DNA from: Actinospica acidithermotolerans | GTDB taxonomy: Bacteria; Actinomycetota; Actinomycetes; Streptomycetales; Catenulisporaceae | DNA: 36,770 bases | Reading direction: 5' to 3' | NCBI RefSeq assembly: GCF_018139625.1 | Contig: NZ_JAGSOH010000027.1 | Location: forward strand, 32,284-69,053 | In this document: in pieces, positions 1-8,086 of the stretch | Position numbering within the stretch: the first letter of the stretch is position 1 | Layout of the letters: every line of letters starts with the position of its first letter | Notes under the pieces: generated by a model | What the model saw: the letters and a program-made list of their open reading frames with translations, nothing else | What the model was told of the DNA's origin: nothing | The model's database searches: none | Made by a program: the position numbers and the translations under genes

Positions 1-218
1 GCGCGGCCTTCGACCGGCTGCCCGAGGACACCGGCCCGGCCTGGGAGTTCCGCACCCGGCCGGGCGATCCGTACGGCGGCCTGGTGCAGCTGGCCGGGGA
101 GGTGCGCGCCGAGGCGGTGGTGATCGGCGCCTCCGAGCACGCCGGTCACCGGATCCTCGGCTCCGTCGGCGTGCGGCTGGTGAAGTCGGGCCGCTGGCCG
201 GTCACGGTCGTGCCCTGA
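1..218 (+). CDS. Universal stress protein, C-terminal part
   Basis: The window opens inside this gene; the first full codon starts at base 3 and the stop is TGA at 216-218. The visible 71 residues contain the end of a UspA fold: VVIGASEHAG, then a short segment, then the final strand PVTVVP. The G-x2-G-x(8-9)-G(S/T) nucleotide-binding loop of ATP-binding Usp proteins is not clear in this stretch; what is seen is GHRILGSVGVRLVKSGRWPV. The gene converges on the MFS gene and their ends overlap by 17 bases (202-218), so the two messages are antisense at their 3' ends. Usp proteins are cytosolic stress and dormancy factors. A second Usp gene lies near 7.5 kb. The family call is firm; the exact role is not known. 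Confidence 0.8.
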   Translation, partial: AAFDRLPEDTGPAWEFRTRPGDPYGGLVQLAGEVRAEAVVIGASEHAGHRILGSVGVRLVKSGRWPVTVVP

Positions 219-1620
219 GCAGGCCGAGCCGCGGCGTCCAGACCACGAGGCCGCTGAACACGCCGAAGGCCGCGAACAGCCACCAGGTGTGGTGGAAGGC
301 CGCGACGGCGGCCTCCGGGCTCGGCGAGCCGACGATCGCGACGAACAGGCTGATGCCGAGCACGGCGCCGAGCTGCCGGAAGCTGGCGTTGATCGCCGAA
401 CCGAGGGCGAACCGCGCGGGCGGCAGCGCCTGGACGGACGCACTCGACTGAACCGGGAGCGTCATGCCGATACCGACGCCCATCAGCATGGATATCGGCA
501 GCCAGTGCGCGAGCCACTCCGGATGCGCGGTCGTCACGCCCGCGAACAGCGCCAAGGCCGCGGCGTAGCAGGCGGCGCCGATCGCCAGGATGATCCGCGG
601 GCCGAAGCGGTGCGCGAGCTTCGTGGCGATGCGGGCCACGACGGCGACGGTCAGCGGACCCGGCGAGCTGGCGAGCGCGGCCCGCAGCACGCTGTAATGC
701 CAGACCGTCTGCAGAAAGATGATGTTCGAGAGCAGCGTCCCGTAGAAGGCGGCGGCGAAGACCAGGGTCGCGGCGTTGACCAGGCTGAACTGGCGGACGT
801 GAAACAGCGTCAGGTCGATGGCCGGGAAGCGCGCGCCGCGGCAGCGCAGCAGGAACAGCGGGAGCAGCACGGCCGAGGCGGCGAAGCCGGCGATGACGCG
901 TCCGTCGGACCAGCCCCAGCGCGGGCCCTCGATGATCGAGAAGCTGAGCGCGGCCGGGACGGCGGCGATCAGCAGCACGCCGAGCGGGTCGGGCAGCCCC
1001 CGCGCGTGCGGATCGCGGCTCTCGCGCAGCGTGCGCAGGCCGAGGAGCACGACGGCGGCGCAGATCGGGACGTTGATCAGGAAGATCCAGCGCCAGGAGA
1101 CGTACTCGGTGAGCAGCGCGCCGATCGTCGGGCCGAGCGCGGCGGCCACGGCGCTCATCGACCCCCAGGTGCCGATGGCGAACGGGCGCCGCTCGGGCGG
1201 GAACTCCGGCAGGATCAGCGCAAGCGACGTCGGGGTGATCAGCGCCGCGAATGCCGCCTGCAGGGCCCGGGCGCCGATCAGCACCCCGGCGTTCGGCGCG
1301 AGCCCGCAGAGCGCGCTCATCAGCGCGAATCCGGCCATGCCGACAAGGAACAGCCGCTTGCGCCCGTACCGGTCGGCCAGCCGTCCGGCCGGGATCAAAG
1401 CGGCGGCGAAGACCAGGCTGTAGGCGTTCAGCACCCAGGCGAGCCGGTCGGTGGTGCTGTGGAAGCTGTGGCTGATCGCCTCGAAGGCCACGTTGACGAT
1501 GGTGGTGTCCAGGAACACCACGAAGGCGCCGAGGCTGCTCAGCGCGAGGGTGCGCAGGGCGTGCGGATGGTCGGCGCGTACCGGGTCGGCCGGCTTCGCC
1601 TGGGTCTGCGGCAGGGACAT
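202..1620 (-). CDS. MFS drug exporter, DHA2 (EmrB/QacA) type
   Basis: A 472-residue integral membrane protein with hydrophobic segments along its whole length, which fits the 14-helix DHA2 group of proton-driven exporters. Motifs seen are the helix-1 signature FLDTTIVNVA, the MFS motif A region GRLADRYGRKR between helices 2 and 3, and the antiporter-type stretch GPTIGALL with SWRWIFLINVP. The ATG at 1618-1620 is chosen because GAGGGTGG precedes it at good spacing; the open frame runs further upstream but without a better start. It is divergent from an HxlR regulator (ATG at 1715), the usual arrangement of an exporter and its local repressor. The substrate cannot be told from sequence. The 3' end overlaps the universal stress gene on the other strand. 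Confidence 0.9.
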   Translation of the reverse strand: MSLPQTQAKPADPVRADHPHALRTLALSSLGAFVVFLDTTIVNVAFEAISHSFHSTTDRLAWVLNAYSLVFAAALIPAGRLADRYGRKRLFLVGMAGFALMSALCGLAPNAGVLIGARALQAAFAALITPTSLALILPEFPPERRPFAIGTWGSMSAVAAALGPTIGALLTEYVSWRWIFLINVPICAAVVLLGLRTLRESRDPHARGLPDPLGVLLIAAVPAALSFSIIEGPRWGWSDGRVIAGFAASAVLLPLFLLRCRGARFPAIDLTLFHVRQFSLVNAATLVFAAAFYGTLLSNIIFLQTVWHYSVLRAALASSPGPLTVAVVARIATKLAHRFGPRIILAIGAACYAAALALFAGVTTAHPEWLAHWLPISMLMGVGIGMTLPVQSSASVQALPPARFALGSAINASFRQLGAVLGISLFVAIVGSPSPEAAVAAFHHTWWLFAAFGVFSGLVVWTPRLGLLRARP

Positions 1621-1675
1621 GGGCCACCCTCGTGTGAGTTGGGATTCCAAACTTACTGCGAGGCTAGCAAGGGAT

Positions 1676-1692
1676 GGTTGGAGAAGACAACC
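1676..1692. promoter_or_regulatory. Dyad in the MFS/HxlR divergent promoter
   Basis: The 94-base gap between the MFS and HxlR starts holds an inverted repeat GGTTG-N7-CAACC. It ends 22 bases before the HxlR ATG. HxlR-family dimers bind such dyads in shared promoters, so this may be the operator controlling both genes. The arms are only 5 bases, so chance occurrence is possible. Confidence 0.4.
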
Positions 1693-1714
1693 CACTCGGT
1701 CTACGCTGGACGGC

Positions 1715-2188
1715 ATGGAGAGCCCCGAGTACACCCCCGTCGACCTGGCGGAGTCCCCGCTCGCGGTGCGGCCGTGCACGATGGCGGCGGCGCTCGAGAT
1801 CGTCGGCGAGAAGTGGTCGCTGCTGGCGCTGCGCGAGATGGCGTACGGCGTGCACCGCTTCGCGCGGATCGTCGGCTACACCGGAGCGCCGCGCGACGTG
1901 CTCACCGACCGGCTGCGCAAGCTGGAGGCGGCCGGGATCGTAGAGCGGCGGCCCTACAGCGAGCACCCGCCGCGGTACGAGTACCACCTCACCGAGGCCG
2001 GGCGCGAGCTGTTCCCGGCGATGATGACGCTGCTGGCCTGGGGCGACAAGTGGGCCGTGGACGCGCCGGCCGTGCAGTTCCGGCACACGTGCGGCGAGCC
2101 GGTCGCCCTGCGGCTCGATTGCGGGCACTGCGGCGAGCCGGTGACCCGTGCCTCGCTCACGCCGATGAAGGCGCGCGCCGAGTCCTGA
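1715..2188 (+). CDS. HxlR-family winged-helix regulator
   Basis: A 157-residue DNA-binding protein. The HxlR winged helix covers roughly residues 20-115, with the family hallmarks VGEKWSLLALREM at the start, DVLTDRLRKLEAAGIVERR for the recognition helix and following turn, and PPRYEYHLTEAGREL in the wing. The C-terminal tail has a C-x7-C-x2-C cluster (HTCGEP, LDCGHCGEP) that could bind zinc or sense oxidants; HxlR regulators are often redox or electrophile sensors, so this is a reasonable guess. The start is the first ATG aligned to the family N-terminus; the frame is open far upstream but that stretch is antisense to the MFS gene. It is divergent from the MFS exporter and probably represses it. 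Confidence 0.9.
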   Translation: MESPEYTPVDLAESPLAVRPCTMAAALEIVGEKWSLLALREMAYGVHRFARIVGYTGAPRDVLTDRLRKLEAAGIVERRPYSEHPPRYEYHLTEAGRELFPAMMTLLAWGDKWAVDAPAVQFRHTCGEPVALRLDCGHCGEPVTRASLTPMKARAES

Positions 2189-2209
2189 CTCCCCGACAGG
2201 CGTGGCGCG

Positions 2210-4357
2210 TCAGTTCGCGGGAAGCATGTCCAACTGCTGCTGGGCCCAGGTGTATGCCTGCGTGAGGTCCGCCGAGTCCGAGGTCGACACGCTGACGCTG
2301 ACCTCGTAGACGCCCCTCCACGCCAGCACGCGGACGGTCTCCTTCTGCAACAGGTCCGTGGTGCCGACCGGCGCGGCCAGGCACCACGAGTCGGCCACGG
2401 CGGCGTCGGTGCAGACGCGGTTGTCCGGCGCGTTGACCCCGTAGTCGAGCAGCGTCGACGCCTCCGCCTGCGCCGGGGTGCCGTAGCGCAGCAGCACGGC
2501 GTCCGCCGTCGCGCCGTTCGACGCGGTCCACGAACGGTGCTCAGCCGAGACGAAGCCGTCCGAGGTCAGCCACGTGTTCACATCGGCGCTGGCCGTGGTC
2601 TCATACCGGTCGGCGAACTCGGCCGCGGTGAGGTTCTCGCTGCCCTGGTACGACGACGAGGTGGTGTCGGCCGCTCCGGAGGGCAGCGGGATCAGGCAGT
2701 CGCCCGATCCGGCGCAGGGGCTCGGGGTCGGCGACGGCAGCGACGGCGCGCTGAGCGGGAAGAGCCCCATCGGCGAGGTCTGCTCGCTCGCCTGGACCCG
2801 GTCGAGCTCCGGCTCGGCCCAGCTGTCCGCCGTGCTCCCGTCGAAGGACCCGTAGAAGTAGAACCAGCCCATCACGATCACGTTCCCGACCTTCGCCGTG
2901 TACGCGAAGTCGATGAAGCCGCTCGAGTCGGTCTTGTTCGTGTACCAGGCCTGCGCGCCCGAGGCGTTGGGGATGCTGAAGGACACCCCAGTCAGGCCGC
3001 CGCCCCACTGCGGCTCGCCGAAGTTGCTGGTGTTGAGCGCGGTGGCACCGGCTGCGGTCGCCGTCTGAACGAGGTAGAGGTCGGCCTGTTCGAGGCCGCT
3101 GTCGACCGTCCAGTCCTCGTGCGCGATCCCGTTCACGCCGTCCGCGGTGAAGTCGGAGAGCACCTGCGCCCGCTGCGAAGCCGACTCGCTCTGCCAGAAG
3201 AGGTTCACGAACTGGCTTGCGGTGAGCGACGCGCTGGAGACCCAGTGCGTGTCGGACGGCGTGGTCCACGGGGTGCCGTTGCCCGGCACCGCCATCAGGC
3301 AGGCCTGGAGTCCCGAGCCGCACGCGACCTGCTGCGTGCCCGCGGCGGTCGGTGCGGGATCGGCGGTCGGCGCGGCCGCGGTGCGCAGCGACGTCAGCTC
3401 GGTGCCGGCCCAATTCCTCAGGTCCGCGGTGCTCAGCTGGTTCGGACTTGAGTACGCGACATCGAGCACCATCCGGTTGACGACCGTCGTATAGGCCGCG
3501 TCGAAGTCGCCCTTGGAGTCGGCCTTCACCGCGGCGTGCGCGGTGTTGGCCGAGTCGCCGGGGATCGGGGTGTCGGTGCCCGGATACGCCGCGAGGATCT
3601 CGGCGGCCCGGGTCGAGTACCAGCTCCGCGCGCCCTTCTCGGTGGCGAACGCGAGCACGATGAGGTCGACGTCGTCACCGTCGACGGCGCTCCAGTCGTT
3701 GTGCGCGATCGTCTGGAGCCCGTCCTGGCCCAGCAGGCCCTGGGTCTCGCCCCCGACGCCCGGCACGTTCGTGACAACGTTGGCGGCGTACTCATCCGCG
3801 GTACCGACCGTCAGCTGCGGCCACTGGCTGTCGCCGACGGTCGGCATCCGGCCCGCCCCGGCCGGCGCCTTGATCAGACACGACGTCAGGTCGGCGGGGC
3901 GGCAGGTGACCGCGCTGACCGCCGAGTTCCCGCCACCTGCCGGCAGCAGCACGTAGATCCCGGCGCCGATCAGCGCCAGCACCACGACCGCCGCGCCGAT
4001 GAGCCGCGTCCGCCGCTGTCGCAGCTTCATCGCGACCGTGGCCGGAACGGGCGCGGGGACGGCGTCCTGGTACGGGATCTGCTGGGTGTAGTCGCCGTAG
4101 TTGAAGGCGGGCTGCGGCTGAGGCTGCGGGTGCGGCAGCGGCGGGAACTGCTGGGGCACCAGAGGCGGCGGCACCAGCGGGCCGAAGCCCTGCTGCGGCT
4201 GGGGCGGCTGGGGCGGCACCTCCGGCTGGGTCGCGGTGGGCGCAGGCGCTTCGGCAGGCGGGGTCGGCGTCACCGTCGTGGGCGTGTGATCAGCCGGGAC
4301 TTCTGTGCTTTGACCTGCGTCTTCCGGCTCGACCGGCTGCGTCGACACTTCATCCAC
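2210..4357 (-). CDS. Membrane-anchored protein with three related extracellular domains
   Basis: A 715-residue protein of unknown function. Residues 1-110 are acidic, then Pro/Gln-rich and probably cytoplasmic. A basic patch (KLRQRRTR) precedes a single membrane helix at about 119-138, giving a type II topology with the rest outside. The outer part consists of three divergent copies of one domain of about 170 residues. Each begins with a Cys pair (C152/C160, C346/C353, C548/C554) followed by L-I/M, then a helix like LTASQFVNLF, then an AHxDW-type motif (IAHNDW, IAHEDW, SAEHRSW). The start is GTG at 4355-4357; no good ribosome-binding site is seen, so it may be leaderless. It lies 78 bases downstream of the second MFS gene in the same direction. 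I do not recognise the domain family; a sensor or ligand-binding envelope protein is a guess. Confidence 0.85.
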   Translation of the reverse strand: MDEVSTQPVEPEDAGQSTEVPADHTPTTVTPTPPAEAPAPTATQPEVPPQPPQPQQGFGPLVPPPLVPQQFPPLPHPQPQPQPAFNYGDYTQQIPYQDAVPAPVPATVAMKLRQRRTRLIGAAVVVLALIGAGIYVLLPAGGGNSAVSAVTCRPADLTSCLIKAPAGAGRMPTVGDSQWPQLTVGTADEYAANVVTNVPGVGGETQGLLGQDGLQTIAHNDWSAVDGDDVDLIVLAFATEKGARSWYSTRAAEILAAYPGTDTPIPGDSANTAHAAVKADSKGDFDAAYTTVVNRMVLDVAYSSPNQLSTADLRNWAGTELTSLRTAAAPTADPAPTAAGTQQVACGSGLQACLMAVPGNGTPWTTPSDTHWVSSASLTASQFVNLFWQSESASQRAQVLSDFTADGVNGIAHEDWTVDSGLEQADLYLVQTATAAGATALNTSNFGEPQWGGGLTGVSFSIPNASGAQAWYTNKTDSSGFIDFAYTAKVGNVIVMGWFYFYGSFDGSTADSWAEPELDRVQASEQTSPMGLFPLSAPSLPSPTPSPCAGSGDCLIPLPSGAADTTSSSYQGSENLTAAEFADRYETTASADVNTWLTSDGFVSAEHRSWTASNGATADAVLLRYGTPAQAEASTLLDYGVNAPDNRVCTDAAVADSWCLAAPVGTTDLLQKETVRVLAWRGVYEVSVSVSTSDSADLTQAYTWAQQQLDMLPAN

Positions 4358-4435
4358 GACGCGACTGTAGCAGTCAACTGACTTTCCTGGCAGGGCGCTA
4401 AAGCACAGTTCATCGATGCGTAATAACCGACTGCT

Positions 4436-5842
4436 TCAACTCGCCTCCGCAGTGAGAGCACTGCCGACGTCCCGAGGCAGCAGTGCTGCTTCGATGGCCG
4501 GGATCAGCAGCGCCACGGCGACGACGATGAAGGCGCCTTGATATACGTCGTGCACCCCGAGCGCGCCCGTCAGCCGGAGCGCCAGGGCACCGGCCGCGGC
4601 GCCGAGGCCCATCGCGACCTGCTGAAGCGCGGACGAGAGCGTGTTGGCGTCGGTCAGTTCCGTGGCACTCACGTCCGCGTACGCGACAGTGTTGTAGACC
4701 GTGAACCCGATGGAACGGAACGAGCCGCTGGCCACGAGTAGCGCGACGATCAGGACGATCGGCGTCTGCGCGGTCAACGTCGCGATCAGCGCAGTTGTGA
4801 TCACAGCGCCCACCACGGCGCCGAGGACCACGGTCCGAAAGCCGAACCGCTTCAGCAGCGGCGTGGTCGCGGGCTTGATACCGAGGTTCCCTGCGTACAG
4901 CGCGATGAATGCGGCGCCGGCGTGGGCTGCGGTCCAGCCGAACGCGTCTACGAACAGCAGCGGGACGAGGAACGCGACCGCGTTGATCGCCACGCGGTAG
5001 ACCGAACCGCCCGCGTGCGCGAAGCGGAACGTGCGAATCCTCAGGGCGTTCAGACGCAGCAGCGGCGCCTCGGCGGAGCGCAGGCGCCGAATCGCGAGGG
5101 TCCCCGTGAGCACCGCGGCAAGCAGGCAGCCGGCGGCCAGCCAGGGATTCGATCCGGCAATCGCCTCGAACGACGCGGCGGCGGTCAGGCTCGCCAGGCA
5201 GGCCGCGCTCCACCACCAGCCGGGCACGTCGAGACGCCTGGGCTCGCCGCGCTCGGCCGGGATCGCGCGCACGCAGCAGAGCGCGGTGATCCCCAGCGGC
5301 ACGTTGAGCAGGAAGATCCACCGCCATGACGCGTACGTCGCCAGGAAGCCGCCGACCACCGGCCCGAGCAGCGGCGCGGCCAACGCCGGCCAGGTGAGGA
5401 ACGCGACCGCGCGGATCACCTCGTCGCGGCGGATCCCGCGCAGCACGACGAGGCGCCCGACCGGGACCATCAGCGCGCCGCCGATGCCCTGCGCGATCCG
5501 TGCCAGGTCCAGCAGCGGAAGGTCGGGTGCCAGCGCGCACAGCGCCGAGGCGACGGTGAACAGCGTCACCGCCGCCGCGAACGTGCGCCGGCCGCCGAAG
5601 CGGTCGACCGCCCAGCCGCCGACCGGGATGAACGCCGCGACGGTGACCAGGTACGCGCTGATCGGGACCGCCATCGCGGCCGACGGGACGCCGAAGGCCG
5701 CCGCCGCGCGCGGCGCGGCCGTGGTCAGCGCGGTCCCATCGAGCAGTTCCATGAACATGGCGCCCGCCACGAGCAGGGCCGTCGGCCGCGAGAACGCTCC
5801 CGGCTCGCTGGATCGCGCCGATATCCGCATGGGCAGCAGCAT
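4436..5842 (-). CDS. MFS transporter, drug-resistance type
   Basis: A 468-residue multi-pass membrane protein of the major facilitator superfamily. The N-terminal half shows MELLDGTALTTAAP for helix 1, GGWAVDRFGGRRTF as motif A between helices 2 and 3, ARIAQGIGGALMVP, and GPVVGGFLATYASWRWIFLLNVPLG as motif C with the following loop. The C-terminal half is shorter and more divergent. The start is taken at ATG 5842; a second ATG lies 12 bases downstream at 5830, and neither has a strong ribosome-binding site. A large hairpin at 5898-5933 separates it from the GH5 gene upstream, so it probably has its own promoter, which would also serve the three-domain protein. The substrate is unknown. Confidence 0.87.
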   Translation of the reverse strand: MLLPMRISARSSEPGAFSRPTALLVAGAMFMELLDGTALTTAAPRAAAAFGVPSAAMAVPISAYLVTVAAFIPVGGWAVDRFGGRRTFAAAVTLFTVASALCALAPDLPLLDLARIAQGIGGALMVPVGRLVVLRGIRRDEVIRAVAFLTWPALAAPLLGPVVGGFLATYASWRWIFLLNVPLGITALCCVRAIPAERGEPRRLDVPGWWWSAACLASLTAAASFEAIAGSNPWLAAGCLLAAVLTGTLAIRRLRSAEAPLLRLNALRIRTFRFAHAGGSVYRVAINAVAFLVPLLFVDAFGWTAAHAGAAFIALYAGNLGIKPATTPLLKRFGFRTVVLGAVVGAVITTALIATLTAQTPIVLIVALLVASGSFRSIGFTVYNTVAYADVSATELTDANTLSSALQQVAMGLGAAAGALALRLTGALGVHDVYQGAFIVVAVALLIPAIEAALLPRDVGSALTAEAS

Positions 5843-5897
5843 GTCACGGCCGATCAAGGAACCGGCGGGGCCGTCCGCCTGATGGAGGGCGGAAACG

Positions 5898-5933
5898 CGG
5901 CGTGCCGGGAGAGATCGCTCTCCCGGCACGCCG
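5898..5933 (-). terminator. 16-bp hairpin after the GH5 gene
   Basis: A perfect inverted repeat of 16 bases per arm with the loop ATCG. It begins 22 bases after the GH5 stop in the direction of that gene. There is no clear U-tract on the minus strand, as is common in actinomycete terminators. It most likely ends the GH5 message before the MFS gene. Confidence 0.8.
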
Positions 5934-5955
5934 ACGGTACCCAGGGAACTGCGGC

Positions 5956-7422
5956 CTACGAGGCCATCTTCCAACTCTGGCTCGCCGCGCCGGAGCAGGT
6001 CGCGACCTGCAGCAGCGTGCCGTCGGCGGTGGCTCCGCCGACCGTGTCGAGGCAGAGGGTCGAGTCGGCGGCGCTGGTGATCGTGCCGCTGGAGTTCACC
6101 GTCCACTGCTGGTCGGTGGCGCCGGTGCAGCTTTCCAGGACGACGGCGGCGCCGGACGCGACGGACGAGGTGCCCGCCTGCATGCACATGTCGCCGTACA
6201 CGCTCAGTTCCTTGCTGCCGGTGTAGTCCCAGGTCTGGTTGCCGCCCGCGTTGCAGTCCCACATGTCGAGCTGTGTGCCGGCGGTGGTGGAGAAGCCGGG
6301 GACGTCGACGCAGCGGCTGGAGGCCGAGCTGACGATCTCCTCACCGGGAGGGGCGGCCGGCTGGTCGTTGACCGGCGGGACGGTACCGAAGCCGTAGCCC
6401 CACTGGAGCTGCGCGACGCCCGAGGCGCTGTTGTTCGTCAGCTTGCCGTCCGAGCCGAGGGACTCGATCGAGTAGGAGTCGCCGAAGCGCAGGCCGGGCC
6501 AGTAGACCAGCCCCATGCCCATACCGCGGGCGATGTCGGTGGTGGCGGCGAGGTACGACGTGTACGTATTGCCGTTGTGCGCGCCGTAGTTCAAGCCGAT
6601 CGTCATCGGCGCGCCTGCCTCGTCGATGATCGTGCGCGAGGCGTAGGCGCCGAGGCGCGGAAGCAGGTTGTTGATCCAGTCCGCCTCGGTCGTGTAGCTG
6701 GCCCAGTAGCCGTAGAAGTGCAGCGACAGCAGCGTGCCGTCCAGGGCGGGGGCCGCGCCGACCGCCGTCACGTTGTCGTTGTAGCCGGTGCCGCTGACGA
6801 CCACGCGGTTACGCGGGATGTAGGCGCGGTCCGTCACCCACTGCGTGGCGATCGACACCCATTGGCCGGCCGAGTAGCCGTACGGCTCGTTCATCGGCTC
6901 GAAGTACACGCGCGGGTTGTTCGCGTACGCCTTGGTGACGGTGTCCCACATCTGGTTCCACGTCGTCGTGTCGTCGATCACGCCGTCGTTGGAGGACTTC
7001 TCGTCCCAGTAGCTCAGGATGACCTTGTCGCCGTTCGCGGTCGCGGCGTCGATCGTCGCGCGGTACGAGTTCCACCACGCGGTTCCGACGCTCGCCGGGT
7101 TGATCGGCAGCCGCAGGGTGTTGGCGCCGAGGTTCTTGCGGAAGCCGGCGACCATGTTCTGCGCGATCTTGTAGACCTGGCCGTAGGAGTCGCCGGTGCT
7201 CAGCCCGCTCGGCACCACCGGACCGCTGTTGTAGTTGTCGTTCGGGTCGGCCCAGTTCACCCCGTGGAAGCTGCTCGGCGCCGCGGCGGCCGAGGCTGCG
7301 GACGAGTCGGCCGCCGACGAGCTGCCGGCGCTCGCGGTGGCGGTCGCGGCCGCGGTCGCGACCAGTCCTGCGGTGACGACGAGGGCAGCACATCGGCGCC
7401 AGTTGGAAAGTTGCACAGTCAT
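5956..7422 (-). CDS. Secreted GH5 glycoside hydrolase with ricin-type lectin domain
   Basis: A 488-residue exported endo-glycanase. Residues 1-32 form a signal peptide (WRRC, then a hydrophobic core, then ATASA), followed by a Ser/Ala linker to about 50. The GH5 barrel spans about 51-345. It has LRLPI at 103-107, the acid/base glutamate E179 in EPMNEP, H235 in LHFYGYW, and a likely nucleophile E268 in IIDEAG. A beta-trefoil (RICIN) module fills 364-488, with CVDV, QTWDY, QQW and QSW repeats. The family suggests cellulase or mannanase activity; the substrate is not determined. The ATG at 7422 has its only Shine-Dalgarno-like GGGAG just 2 bases away, whereas a GTG two codons later (7416) has it at 8 bases and may be the true start. 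A strong dyad lies upstream. Confidence 0.92.
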   Translation of the reverse strand: MTVQLSNWRRCAALVVTAGLVATAAATATASAGSSSAADSSAASAAAAPSSFHGVNWADPNDNYNSGPVVPSGLSTGDSYGQVYKIAQNMVAGFRKNLGANTLRLPINPASVGTAWWNSYRATIDAATANGDKVILSYWDEKSSNDGVIDDTTTWNQMWDTVTKAYANNPRVYFEPMNEPYGYSAGQWVSIATQWVTDRAYIPRNRVVVSGTGYNDNVTAVGAAPALDGTLLSLHFYGYWASYTTEADWINNLLPRLGAYASRTIIDEAGAPMTIGLNYGAHNGNTYTSYLAATTDIARGMGMGLVYWPGLRFGDSYSIESLGSDGKLTNNSASGVAQLQWGYGFGTVPPVNDQPAAPPGEEIVSSASSRCVDVPGFSTTAGTQLDMWDCNAGGNQTWDYTGSKELSVYGDMCMQAGTSSVASGAAVVLESCTGATDQQWTVNSSGTITSAADSTLCLDTVGGATADGTLLQVATCSGAASQSWKMAS

Positions 7423-7426
7423 CGCT

Positions 7427-7460
7427 CCCGAGTGATTAATTCGCCCATGAATTAACTCGG
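7427..7460. promoter_or_regulatory. AT-rich operator-like palindrome before the GH5 gene
   Basis: The repeat TTAATTC (7436-7442)-GCCCAT-GAATTAA (7449-7455) is perfect. It is framed by outer arms CCGAGT (7427-7432 region) and ACTCGG, giving an extended dyad with a 3-base bulge. It sits immediately 5' of the GH5 start in otherwise GC-rich DNA, so it is a good candidate for a sugar-responsive repressor site. No matching regulator is in the window. Confidence 0.6.
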
Positions 7461-7501
7461 CTGGACGGTAGGCCCGCGCCGCCCGGCTGTCAAGATCAAT
7501 A

Positions 7502-7966
7502 TCAGGGTACGACGATCACCGGGCACGGTGCGGTGCGCGCCAGCCGGGCGGAGAGGGAGCCGACGCCGAACCAGCGGTGGACGAGGCGTTCCGACGCGCC
7601 CACGACGAGTGCCGAGACGTGCAGATCGCGGGCCAGGTTGCGGATCGTCTCGGCGGGCGGGCCCTCCAGGACCGTGAACGCGCACGCGGTCCCGAGCCGC
7701 AGGGCGCTCTCGGCGAGGTACTCCCCCGCCTCCCTGGCGACCTCGGACTCGGCGGACTGCGCGTAGGCCGTGACCCCGGGATTGGCGAGCACCAGGGCAC
7801 TGTACTGGCGCACGTAGACGCCCACGACGCCGACGCCGTTGCGGCGGGCGAGGCCGGCCGCGTAGTCGGCGGCGCGCAGCGAGGTCCGGGAGAGATCGAC
7901 GGCGACGAGCACGCAGTTCGGCGCGATGGTGCCGATGTCCGTGCCGCTGAGCTGGTGGACGGTCAT
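7502..7966 (-). CDS. Universal stress protein (UspA family)
   Basis: A 154-residue single-domain Usp. The first strand CVLVAVDLS begins at about residue 18; D25 is the usual base-contacting aspartate position. Near the end, ALVVGASERLVHRWFGVGS followed by SARLARTAPCPVIVVP gives the G-x2-x(8-10)-G-S signature of the ATP-binding class, though the first glycine spacing is atypical. ATG 7966 is used; an ATG at 7981, adding MRAPA, is equally possible because neither has a strong ribosome-binding site. It is divergent from a TetR regulator, with 120 bases between starts, and transcribed toward the GH5 gene. Its role in stress or dormancy is inferred from the family. Confidence 0.85.
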   Translation of the reverse strand: MTVHQLSGTDIGTIAPNCVLVAVDLSRTSLRAADYAAGLARRNGVGVVGVYVRQYSALVLANPGVTAYAQSAESEVAREAGEYLAESALRLGTACAFTVLEGPPAETIRNLARDLHVSALVVGASERLVHRWFGVGSLSARLARTAPCPVIVVP

Positions 7967-8051
7967 GGCCGGCGCTCGCATTCGTCTCAATCCGCGGATC
8001 GCTCTGCCGTCACCATACGCCCAAAGTGGCACCCAGTGTCAACCTGGCCCG

Positions 8052-8073
8052 CCCGTGTCGTAGCTAACACGGG
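8052..8073. promoter_or_regulatory. TetR-type operator CCCGTGT-N8-ACACGGG
   Basis: A perfect inverted repeat with 7-base arms and an 8-base spacer, 13 bases before the TetR ATG in the gap shared with the Usp gene. The size and position fit an autoregulatory TetR operator. The regulator may also act on the divergent Usp gene. Confidence 0.65.
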
Positions 8074-8086
8074 TAAAGTGGACGTC

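Noticed and set aside
289-2265. Long plus-strand open frame of 658 codons
   Set aside because: It is antisense to the MFS gene and overlaps the HxlR gene in another frame. Its product is Arg/Gly-rich with no domain, typical of GC-rich shadow frames.
7414-7433. CebR-type cellulose operator at the GH5 start
   Set aside because: Only a GGGAGCG half is present; the second half of the palindrome is absent, and the half-site doubles as a ribosome-binding site.
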